The translations under genes were made by a program, and so were the position numbers. A stretch of DNA of 5,497 nucleotides. Source: Candidatus Cryptobacteroides faecihippi. Its GTDB lineage: Bacteria; Bacteroidota; Bacteroidia; Bacteroidales; UBA932. The DNA lies in assembly GCA_018066065.1 (NCBI GenBank), contig JAGHSC010000089.1, positions 1 to 5,497 on the forward strand, in the 5' to 3' direction. This document shows, one piece after another, positions 1 through 5,429 of this stretch (positions are counted from its first letter, which is position 1; each line of letters starts with the position of its first letter). The notes below the pieces were generated by a model. The model was not told the origin of the DNA. It searched no databases and was given only the letters and a program-made list of their open reading frames with translations.

Positions 1-196
1 CCACGATCCTGGAGAGGGACACGATGTCGGAATTGATTCTGGAGCAGAGCTGTTCCAGTCCTTTCAGTCGGTCCTCGTGAGAATTGATGACCGACCACAA
101 TCTAGAGTCGTCGTACTCCTTTGAGCACGAACCTGCCATGGCAGAACATGCCAGTGCCATGGCAACGAGGGCAAGGCCCTTGTTGAAGCTTTTCAT
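1..196 (-). CDS. Surface lipoprotein, DUF4988/PL29 N-terminal type, 3' part missing
   Basis: Only the first 65 codons are inside the window; the gene continues past the left edge. The start ATG (196-194) opens a lipoprotein signal peptide: M-K-S-F-N-K, then a hydrophobic Ala/Leu/Met stretch to about residue 23, then Cys24. Cys24 is the better lipidation site (A-G-S-C) than Cys17 (A-L-A-C), because it is followed by S-K-E-Y-D-D. An acidic run just after the cysteine resembles the surface-export signal of Bacteroidota lipoproteins. The segment E-Y-D-D-S-R-L-W followed by a heptad-like stretch (N-S-H-E-D-R-L-K-G-L-E-Q-L-C, about residues 39-65) matches my memory of the N-terminal coiled-coil region of DUF4988/PL29-N proteins, which are commonly surface glycan-binding or lyase proteins. 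The function of the missing C-terminal part cannot be stated. It is divergent from the amidase gene, with its own candidate -7 box at 246-239. Confidence 0.75.
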   Translation of the reverse strand, partial: MKSFNKGLALVAMALACSAMAGSCSKEYDDSRLWSVINSHEDRLKGLEQLCSRINSDIVSLSRIV

Positions 197-238
197 GTCT
201 TTGAAGTTCAGTTTGGTTTGCGGCATTGTCGCCGTACA

Positions 239-246
239 CAAAGATA
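239..246 (-). promoter_or_regulatory. Candidate Bacteroidota -7 box for the DUF4988 lipoprotein gene
   Basis: On the minus strand the octamer TATCTTTG fits the Bacteroidota sigma-ABfr -7 consensus TAnnTTTG exactly. It lies 42 bp before the lipoprotein ATG at 196, giving a leader of about 35 nt. I see no clear TTTG at the expected -33 distance, so the call rests on the -7 box and its position. Confidence 0.4.
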
Positions 247-274
247 TTCAAAAATTCTCGTTATCTTTATCCCC

Positions 275-1207
275 ATGAAGAAGAAAACAAGCCTGATTAT
301 CCTGTTGCTGGCCGCATTCTCTGCGATCATGCCCTATGTGACTGCAGCTCAGGTCTCTGAGCCTGCCGGGACTGTGTTCCCGGAAGCGGACAGACTTGTC
401 GCCAAGAAAGTCCTTACCCTGCTTTTCCAGGAGAAGTCCAAAGCCATCCAGGCTGGACGCACGCTGTCCACCCCGGAGATGATGCTGATGGCTGCGAAGC
501 AGCTTTCAGGCACTCCTTATGTCGGAGGGACGCTTGATTCCGACTGGAAGGGGGAGAGCCTGAGAATATCCTTGACTCGGACCGACTGCATACTCTTCGT
601 CGAGACCTGCCTGTGCCTGGCGCAGACAGTGCAGTCTGCATCAAGGCCTGAGGATGCCTCCGTGGAATGCTTTGCCTCGAATGTCGCCGCTGCCCGCTAC
701 CGCACCGCAGCTCCTCCGTACGCATATTCGGACAGGATCCACTACACGACGGAGTGGATAAGGCTCAAGGAAGGCAAGCTTCTCGAGGATGTGACGGTTG
801 CGCTTGGCGGCGTCGAGCTGGACCATCCCATCTTCTACATGTCGACTTTCAGCGAGAAGTATCCGCTGCTGTCGGACACTGCGCTCAACCCTGATGCCAA
901 GGCCGACGTCGCCAGGATCCGCAAGGTCGAGGCTGAACTGAACAGAAAACCGATGACAGCAATCACGAAGGACAAGCTGGCATCGGCTCTCAAGGAAGTC
1001 CGTTCCGGAGACATCATCTGCTTCGTCTCCAGCGTCGAGGGCCTTGACATCGCCCATGTCGCGATCGCTGTCCAGAAGGACGGAAGGACATGCTTCATCC
1101 ATGCCTCCATGAACGAAGGAAAGGTTGTCACCGACGTCAAGACAATCTTTGAATATGTCTCTTCGAGGCGCAACCTTTCAGGTATCAAGGTCGTAAGACC
1201 TTTGTAG
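275..1207 (+). CDS. Secreted DUF1460 amidase-like (NlpC/P60-fold) protein
   Basis: A 310-aa exported protein of the DUF1460 (N-acetylmuramoyl-L-alanine amidase-like) family, a papain/NlpC-P60-type cysteine hydrolase expected to cut bonds in peptidoglycan peptides in the periplasm. ATG at 275 is chosen because it is followed at once by a signal peptide: M-K-K-K-T, a hydrophobic core I-I-L-L-L-A-A-F, and a cleavage region V-T-A-A before Q27. The longer frame from 218 would add 19 arginine-rich residues ahead of the signal. Family marks visible: R-T-D-C (catalytic Cys105) followed by I-L-F-V-E-T; R-I-H-Y-T-T-E-W-I (154-162); S-G-D-I-I (244-248); I-A-H-V-A-I-A-V with His261, the likely catalytic His; and C-F-I-H-A-S (273-278). 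It is a full-length single gene between a divergent lipoprotein gene and a convergent operon, so it is probably transcribed alone. The exact bond cut is not shown by the sequence. Confidence 0.88.
   Translation: MKKKTSLIILLLAAFSAIMPYVTAAQVSEPAGTVFPEADRLVAKKVLTLLFQEKSKAIQAGRTLSTPEMMLMAAKQLSGTPYVGGTLDSDWKGESLRISLTRTDCILFVETCLCLAQTVQSASRPEDASVECFASNVAAARYRTAAPPYAYSDRIHYTTEWIRLKEGKLLEDVTVALGGVELDHPIFYMSTFSEKYPLLSDTALNPDAKADVARIRKVEAELNRKPMTAITKDKLASALKEVRSGDIICFVSSVEGLDIAHVAIAVQKDGRTCFIHASMNEGKVVTDVKTIFEYVSSRRNLSGIKVVRPL
1187..1202 (+). terminator. Weak stem-loop at the 3' end of the DUF1460 gene
   Basis: AAGGTC and GACCTT form a 6-bp perfect stem around a GTAA (GNRA-type) loop, inside the last codons of the gene. 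It is followed by a T-rich but interrupted stretch across the stop codon and into the start of the convergent gene's end (1203-1222). It could serve as a weak plus-strand terminator, since there are only 4 bp between the convergent stop codons. The short stem and broken T tract keep this tentative. Confidence 0.25.
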
Positions 1208-1211
1208 TCAA

Positions 1212-1673
1212 TTATTTCTTTCCCAGAAGGCTTCCAAGGATTCCCTTGGCGATGGTCTTTCCGAGACCTGCACCGGCACCTGATCCGGTGAGAGTGAGGA
1301 TGATGTCGTTGAGGTCGACATCTCCGTCACCATCCTTGTCCTTGATGAACTTGGAAGCTCCGGACATCACGACAGGAACGAGACCTGAGAGGCTCTTTGA
1401 AAGGGCTGCGTCAAGGTTGAGGCTCTTGAGGACATTGTTTGCGAAGAGCTTTCCTGCGAGATCTGTGATCGGGCTGCTGGCTGCTGAAACCTTTCCGGTC
1501 ACGAGATTCTTGATGGCGTCCACTCCACCTGCCTTTGCCGCTGTCTGGGTAAGGCTTCCGAGGATCGAGTCGGAGAGACCTCCGAGGACCTGGTTCTTCA
1601 CTGCTGAAGGAATCTGGATGCCGCCTGCTGCCGATGCAACCTGCTGCTTGATGATATCTGCAATAGCTGACAT
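1212..1673 (-). CDS. Small protein with one EF-hand/dockerin-type calcium loop
   Basis: A 153-aa protein whose function I do not recognise. ATG at 1673 is chosen because it begins a hydrophobic-amphipathic helix (M-S-A-I-A-D-I-I-K-Q-Q) and lies 23 nt after the S9 stop codon; the longer reading to 1751 would run inside the S9 gene. The only clear motif is a calcium loop at residues 112-123, D-K-D-G-D-G-D-V-D-L-N-D, with Asp at loop positions 1, 3, 5, 7, 9 and 12, Gly at 6 and Val at 8. A lone loop of this kind occurs in dockerins and EF-hand-like proteins; the second half of a dockerin or EF pair is absent. The rest is rich in Ala, Gly, Leu and Ser, ending in a Gly-rich linker (130-138) and an amphipathic tail (A-K-G-I-L-G-S-L-L-G-K-K). 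I-L-G-S-L occurs twice (37-41, 145-149). There is no signal peptide and no long membrane segment. Composition is odd: no Glu, Arg, Cys, Trp, Tyr or His. Probably the last gene of the operon. A DUF937-like protein is a possible alternative label, not supported by a motif. Confidence 0.75.
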   Translation of the reverse strand: MSAIADIIKQQVASAAGGIQIPSAVKNQVLGGLSDSILGSLTQTAAKAGGVDAIKNLVTGKVSAASSPITDLAGKLFANNVLKSLNLDAALSKSLSGLVPVVMSGASKFIKDKDGDGDVDLNDIILTLTGSGAGAGLGKTIAKGILGSLLGKK

Positions 1674-1696
1674 GGTTGTGTTTGATTTATGGTTTG

Positions 1697-3745
1697 TTAA
1701 AGATAGTCTTCGAAGTAGTCGGTGACCTTGTCCATCAGGTGGATCCTCCATCTTCCTGCCACATTGTGCTCAGAGAGCGGGTAAGGGAAGTAGTCCACCT
1801 TGACGTTGTTCTCGATGCATTTCTGGATGAAGCTGAGGCTGTGCTCCCAGACGACCGTGTTGTCGATTGCGCCCTGGCAGATGAGAAGCTTGCCCTTGAG
1901 GTCGGCAGCCTTGTTGATGAGGCTTGTCTTGGCAAATCCCTCAGGGTTAGTCGCTTCCGTGTCCATGTAACGCTCTCCGTACATGATCTCGTACCACTTC
2001 CAGTCAATCACCGGACCTCCGGCGACACCAACCTTGAAGGTCTCTGGGTAGTTGGTCATCAGCGAGATGGTCATGAAGCCGCCATAGCTCCAGCCATGGA
2101 CACCGATCCTTTCGGAATCAACGAATGGGAGGCTCTTCAGCATCTCGATGCCGACCATCTGGTCAGCCATCTCGCACTGCCCGCACTGGTCGTGGATCGC
2201 CTTCTCGAATTCGGCACCCCTGTTCTGTGTGCCGCGGTTGTCCTGGACGTAGACGATGTAGCCCTTCTGCGCCATAAGCATTTCCCACATGCGCACATTG
2301 CCGAGCCAGTTGTCCTGAACCATCTGGGAGTGAGGACCACCGTAGACGTAGAGAACCACAGGGTATTTCCTTGAAGGGTCGAATCCAGGAGGAAGGAAGA
2401 GCCTGTACCAGTTGTCGTACCTTCCGTCGGCGCTCTTCACGGTTCCAAGCTTGACTTCTCCGGTCCTGTAGCCCTTGAGAGGGTCCTGAGCCTCATGGAG
2501 GTTCCTAACCAGCTTGCCGTCTGCCTGCCTGAGGTCGACGACGTTAGGGACATTGAAGCTGCTGTAGCTGTCGAGGAACATGCTGCAACTTTCGTTCATC
2601 GAGATGGAGTGCCATCCTTCGGCATCCGTCAGCCTGACCGGAGCGCTGATCCTTGCCTTGGTGACAGCCTCTGAAGGCTTGCGTCCCTTCGAGGTGACCG
2701 TGACCCTGAAGAGATGGTTCTCGACAAGGGAGACCTCCGCGGAAGTGTAGAAGACGTTCTTTCCGTCGTTGGCGACATAGGCCACGTCCGCATCGCACGG
2801 GGTCAGCCTGCGGATGTTTCCAAGCGTGTCGCAGAGGTAGAGGTTGCGGAACCCGTCGCGGTTGTCAGTCCTGTAGATGAATGAATATGAGCCCTTGAGG
2901 AACCACACCTCGTCAAGCGGCTCCACGAAGCGTTCGTTGTCTTCGGTGAGGATGGTGCGCTCGAAGGCACCGTCGCATGCACGGTACATGTTGAGTTTCA
3001 CATGCTTCTGGGTGCGGTCGAGGACCTGGATCAGGACATGCTTCTCGTCAGGGGTCCAGCTGATGTTGGTGAGGTACTGGTCGTCTCCGAACTCGTCGAC
3101 ATCGCACCAGACGGTCGTGCCGTCAGCCATGGAGTAGATTCCCAGCCTGACAACCTCGCTGTCCATACCGTTCATCGGGTACTTGATGTTCACGAGCGTT
3201 CCGGTCCTGGTTGTGATGTCCAGGAGGGGAAAGTCGGTCACCTTGCTCTCATCCTTGCCGCAGAATGCCAGGAGGTTCCCCTGAGGGGACCAGAAGATTC
3301 CGCCGTTGATACCGAACTCGTTGCGGCTGACGCTCTGGCCGAATGTCATCCTGTCGTCGCCCGCGGCTATGCACGCAGGCTTTCCGTCGAAGATGTAGAG
3401 GTCCTTGCCGACGGTGTAGGCATAGGCGCCTGATCCGCTTGGAGTGATGTTCTCCGCTTCGTGCGGGAATCCCTCAGGCAGGCTTGCAGGGACGTAGTCG
3501 CCTTCCTTGCCGGAGAGTGCCTCGCAGGTCTTCCATCCGTTTCCGCTGTAGAAAGCGTAGGTGGAACTGTCGGTCCATCTTGCGTAGATCCCTGAAGGAC
3601 GTACATTCCTTCCGAGCACGGCCTCTTCCATGGTGAGCATCCTGTCTCCTTCACCGGCCGGATGGGTGGAGACTACTCCTGTCTGTGCATTGAGGGACAA
3701 TGATGCTGCCGCTGACAGCATCAGAGTGATTATCATGTTCTTCAT
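1697..3745 (-). CDS. Secreted S9 family peptidase, dipeptidyl-peptidase IV-like
   Basis: A 682-aa exported serine exopeptidase of the prolyl oligopeptidase family (S9B, DPP IV type), expected to release N-terminal di- or tripeptides, usually after proline, in the periplasm or at the cell surface. ATG at 3745 gives a clean signal peptide (M-K-N-M-I-I-T-L-M-L-S-A-A-A-S-L-S-L-N-A, cut before Gln21); the nine extra residues from 3772 would spoil it. Residues about 60-420 are the DPP IV N-terminal beta-propeller, with S-R-N-E-F-G-I (E143 is the candidate N-terminus-binding Glu) and F-W-S-P-Q-G-N-L-L-A-F. Residues about 455-682 are the alpha/beta hydrolase domain: V-Y-G-G-P-H (Tyr468, oxyanion side), G-W-S-Y-G-G (nucleophile Ser553), Q-G-A-I-D-N-T-V (Asp628) and P-L-S-E-H-N-V (His660). 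The triad is complete and the length is near the usual 700-730. DPP IV versus prolyl tripeptidyl peptidase cannot be decided here. Third gene of the cluster, 42 nt after the small membrane protein. Confidence 0.92.
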   Translation of the reverse strand: MKNMIITLMLSAAASLSLNAQTGVVSTHPAGEGDRMLTMEEAVLGRNVRPSGIYARWTDSSTYAFYSGNGWKTCEALSGKEGDYVPASLPEGFPHEAENITPSGSGAYAYTVGKDLYIFDGKPACIAAGDDRMTFGQSVSRNEFGINGGIFWSPQGNLLAFCGKDESKVTDFPLLDITTRTGTLVNIKYPMNGMDSEVVRLGIYSMADGTTVWCDVDEFGDDQYLTNISWTPDEKHVLIQVLDRTQKHVKLNMYRACDGAFERTILTEDNERFVEPLDEVWFLKGSYSFIYRTDNRDGFRNLYLCDTLGNIRRLTPCDADVAYVANDGKNVFYTSAEVSLVENHLFRVTVTSKGRKPSEAVTKARISAPVRLTDAEGWHSISMNESCSMFLDSYSSFNVPNVVDLRQADGKLVRNLHEAQDPLKGYRTGEVKLGTVKSADGRYDNWYRLFLPPGFDPSRKYPVVLYVYGGPHSQMVQDNWLGNVRMWEMLMAQKGYIVYVQDNRGTQNRGAEFEKAIHDQCGQCEMADQMVGIEMLKSLPFVDSERIGVHGWSYGGFMTISLMTNYPETFKVGVAGGPVIDWKWYEIMYGERYMDTEATNPEGFAKTSLINKAADLKGKLLICQGAIDNTVVWEHSLSFIQKCIENNVKVDYFPYPLSEHNVAGRWRIHLMDKVTDYFEDYL

Positions 3746-3777
3746 GTCTTCTGAGATTGAAATGTGGTACATCGTTT

Positions 3778-3801
3778 CCCTTCCTGGCTATTCAGGGAGG
3801 G
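3778..3801 (-). repeat. Imperfect inverted repeat in the intercistronic region before the S9 gene
   Basis: The plus-strand arms CCCTTCCTG (3778-3786) and CAGGGAGGG (3793-3801) pair over 9 positions with one T-G wobble around a 6-nt loop. In the mRNA (minus sense) the same position is a C-A mismatch. The loop holds the stop codon of the upstream membrane-protein gene. No T tract follows on the minus strand, so it is not an ordinary terminator. A role in mRNA processing or stability is possible. Confidence 0.4.
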
Positions 3802-4183
3802 ATGAGGTGGAGATCACCTTGTCTACTATGTGTCTCTGCATGCCTCTCCATGGGAGGACTCCAAGATACTCCTTGTAGTGCAGCTCCACATTCTTTCCGC
3901 TGCAGCGCATGAGCTCGTTGGCGACCTCTTCGTCTGCGACGGAGAAGTCGAAGATGTAGGACTCGATCGATGCCCCGCCGGTCTTGGCAGAGCCCTTGAA
4001 GCCGGCCTGGATGAGCCTGCCCTCATAAGTCTTCCAGACGTAGCCCTTGTAGGTGAACTGGTTGAGCTCTCCAGCCTTGACTCCGTCTCCGAAGACGAAG
4101 AAGAATCTGATGTAAGTGAATATTCCCAGCGCGAGAATCACTGCCAGGATGGACCAGATCAATGCTTTCTTTCCTTTTGTCAT
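3788..4183 (-). CDS. Small membrane-anchored protein (often mislabelled 6-phosphogluconate dehydrogenase)
   Basis: A 131-aa protein with a short basic N-terminus (M-T-K-G-K-K), one membrane segment at about residues 7-32 (A-L-I-W-S-I-L-A-V-I-L-A-L-G-I-F...), and a soluble domain of about 100 residues, probably periplasmic. Conserved-looking blocks are G-E-L-N-Q-F-T-Y-K-G-Y (38-48), W-K-T-Y-E-G (50-55), F-D-F-S-V-A-D (78-84) and L-H-Y-K-E-Y-L-G-V-L-P-W-R-G (101-114). From memory this fits a widespread Bacteroidota family that databases often call '6-phosphogluconate dehydrogenase'. No Rossmann nucleotide-binding glycine motif is visible and the length is far too short, so that name should not be used. 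The true function is unknown. The ATG lies 3 nt after the stop codon of the esterase gene, so translation is likely coupled, and no better start exists. Confidence 0.82.
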   Translation of the reverse strand: MTKGKKALIWSILAVILALGIFTYIRFFFVFGDGVKAGELNQFTYKGYVWKTYEGRLIQAGFKGSAKTGGASIESYIFDFSVADEEVANELMRCSGKNVELHYKEYLGVLPWRGMQRHIVDKVISTSSLPE

Positions 4184-4186
4184 GAC

Positions 4187-5329
4187 TTATCTGATTTCGT
4201 TTTCTGCCATCTCCCAGCCCATGATCGTGGAGATGTAAGGTATGATTGCATAGGCCTTCTTGAGGTGGCCTGCGTAGTTCGGGTGGTAGGAGGCTCCGAG
4301 CTCATCCGTGGAGTTGTGCACTTCCGGAGTCAGGGCCATGATGTGGATGTTCTTCAGCCCGCAGGTGTCGTAGGCCTTGCGGATGTAGTCCAGCATGAGG
4401 ATGTCGTTCTTCGGGGCCACGCAGAGGATAGGGTAGTTCTCGCCGTAGTTGTCCTTGATTTCCTTCATAAGCTGGATGTAGTTCTTTACGAAGAGCCTTT
4501 CCGCTGGCTGCATGCCTGTCGAGAAATCATTGGTACCCAGGTAGATGACGGTGATTGCCGGCTTGAGGCCGCATGAGGCTGCGTCCCATTTCGGATCGGC
4601 CTCGAGGTCGAAGGTCTGCTGGTACTTCTCGACCATGCTTGCCCCGCCTGGCTTGCCGTTGTAGTTCCTGGCGATTCCCCAGCCGGAGTGAGCGACCACG
4701 ATCTGCTCTGCATTGAAGTACCTTGAGATGATGCAGGCGTAGGTCTTGTTCTGGTTTTCGGTCTCCGGGGTGAACGGATCGGTCCTGACACTGTTCTCAC
4801 TGCCGTAGCCGCAGGTGTAGGAGCCTCCGATGAATTCGATGATCCTGTCCTTCGGTGCATCGGCCTGGAGGAACTCTCCATCTGTCGTGAATCCCTTGAT
4901 GGTCGTCCTGCCCTGCTCTCCCTCGGTTCTCTTCTGGATGATCACCTGGTGGTCGGCGGCTGCGGCCTTCCTGTCCTTGCCGAAGCGCGCCTTCATCTCT
5001 TCCTGGCTGAAGAGGACGATCGTGGTGTCGGTGCCTGCAACTGCTATCACCTTGTCCGGTGCTGACTTCATGTCGCTGTCCATCCACACGTTGTAGTAGT
5101 TCTTCTTCGTGTCGGATGCTGTCATCGTGAGGCAGGATCCCTTGAAGCGGACGCGTGCGTAGGTGCCGGTCCAGTCGAAGGAAACATCGCCGTCGGCCGT
5201 CATGGTCCTTCCGATGATGGTTATCCTTTCGTCCGATGCCTTGATCGTTGCCGGATCCTGCTTCGGTGCTGCGGAGAGGGTGAGGCAGGTGGCAAGGGCC
5301 ACCAATGTGAGAATTCTCTTGAAATCCAT
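4187..5329 (-). CDS. Secreted CE2-like SGNH/GDSL carbohydrate esterase
   Basis: A 380-aa exported esterase with the two-domain plan of carbohydrate esterase family 2, whose known members remove acetyl groups from xylan- or mannan-type sugars. ATG at 5329 starts a signal peptide (M-D-F-K-R-I-L-T-L-V-A-L-A-T-C-L-T-L-S-A-A, cut near A20-P22); the upstream frame to 5428 crosses the terminator and is not used. Residues about 30-160 are a beta-rich N-terminal domain (D-W-T-G-T-Y-A-R-V-R-F-K-G-S). Residues about 162-380 are the SGNH domain: F-I-G-G-S-Y-T-C-G-Y-G with nucleophile Ser170, S-G-W-G-I-A-R-N (215-222, oxyanion Gly), Y-L-G-T-N-D (Asn267), and D-E-L-G-A-S-Y-H-P-N with His349 as catalytic base and Asp342 before it. 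Oddity: block I reads G-G-S rather than G-D-S. First gene of the cluster, under a TAnnTTTG -7 box, with a palindrome just before its start. The exact substrate is not shown. Confidence 0.88.
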   Translation of the reverse strand: MDFKRILTLVALATCLTLSAAPKQDPATIKASDERITIIGRTMTADGDVSFDWTGTYARVRFKGSCLTMTASDTKKNYYNVWMDSDMKSAPDKVIAVAGTDTTIVLFSQEEMKARFGKDRKAAAADHQVIIQKRTEGEQGRTTIKGFTTDGEFLQADAPKDRIIEFIGGSYTCGYGSENSVRTDPFTPETENQNKTYACIISRYFNAEQIVVAHSGWGIARNYNGKPGGASMVEKYQQTFDLEADPKWDAASCGLKPAITVIYLGTNDFSTGMQPAERLFVKNYIQLMKEIKDNYGENYPILCVAPKNDILMLDYIRKAYDTCGLKNIHIMALTPEVHNSTDELGASYHPNYAGHLKKAYAIIPYISTIMGWEMAENEIR

Positions 5330-5332
5330 GGG

Positions 5333-5354
5333 TTGTGATGATTGTTCATCACAA
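5333..5354 (-). promoter_or_regulatory. Perfect inverted repeat between -7 box and esterase start codon
   Basis: On either strand TTGTGATGA and TCATCACAA are exact reverse complements, 9 bp each, around a 4-nt spacer. On the minus strand the element overlaps the last three bases of the -7 box (5354-5352), covers the expected transcription start and ends 3 nt before the ATG at 5329. It could be an operator for a dimeric regulator or an RNA hairpin in the short leader that affects ribosome entry. It resembles TGTGA...TCACA of CRP-type sites, but with a 10-bp rather than 6-bp spacer. Confidence 0.55.
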
Positions 5355-5359
5355 ATGTA
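5352..5359 (-). promoter_or_regulatory. Candidate -7 box of the esterase-peptidase operon
   Basis: On the minus strand TACATTTG fits the Bacteroidota -7 consensus TAnnTTTG exactly, about 22 bp before the esterase ATG. The -33 region would fall at about 5379-5383, which is inside the downstream arm of the tRNA terminator; no TTTG is seen there, only a T-rich run at 5378-5373. The leader would be about 15 nt. Confidence 0.5.
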
Positions 5360-5372
5360 ATGAATAATAACG

Positions 5373-5400
5373 AAAAAAGACAGATGATTCCTCATCTGTC
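5373..5400 (-). terminator. Intrinsic terminator after the tRNA-Glu gene
   Basis: Read on the minus strand, GACAGATGA and TCATCTGTC form a perfect 9-bp stem (5400-5392 with 5387-5379) closed by a GGAA loop (GNRA type). Six T residues follow at 5378-5373. This is a textbook Rho-independent terminator, placed 29 nt after the tRNA CCA end, and the T run exists only on the minus strand. It separates tRNA transcription from the esterase operon. Confidence 0.9.
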
Positions 5401-5429
5401 CTCTATTCATTGGCACCGTTTCCGGCACC

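Noticed and set aside
218..236. Short inverted repeat CGGC...GCCG between the divergent genes.
   Set aside because: Only 4 bp of pairing, as expected by chance in this base composition.
262..269. TATCTTTA as a -7 box for the DUF1460 gene.
   Set aside because: It ends in A rather than G, lies only 5 nt before the ATG and has no TTTG at the -33 distance; the promoter of this gene remains unassigned.
218..274. Longer DUF1460 reading frame beginning at ATG 218.
   Set aside because: It would put an arginine-rich 19-residue stretch before an otherwise standard signal peptide starting at 275.
1698..1705. Minus-strand TATCTTTA as a separate promoter for the calcium-loop gene.
   Set aside because: It is made of the last codons and stop of the S9 gene, departs from the consensus at the last base, and has no -33 match; cotranscription explains the gene better.
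1676..2374. Long plus-strand open frame (232 codons) opposite the S9 gene, and a similar one at 3830-4576.
   Set aside because: They lie antisense to genes with clear motifs, show no recognisable domain or signal, and reflect third-position bias of the real gene on the other strand.
5330..5428. N-terminal extension of the esterase up to ATG 5428.
   Set aside because: It would translate through the promoter, the palindrome and the tRNA terminator, and would bury the signal peptide.
5401..5429. Possible attachment site or integration scar next to the tRNA (GGCACC occurs twice at 5412-5417 and 5424-5429).
   Set aside because: Only a six-base repeat; no copy of the tRNA 3' end, integrase or mobile gene is present in the window.
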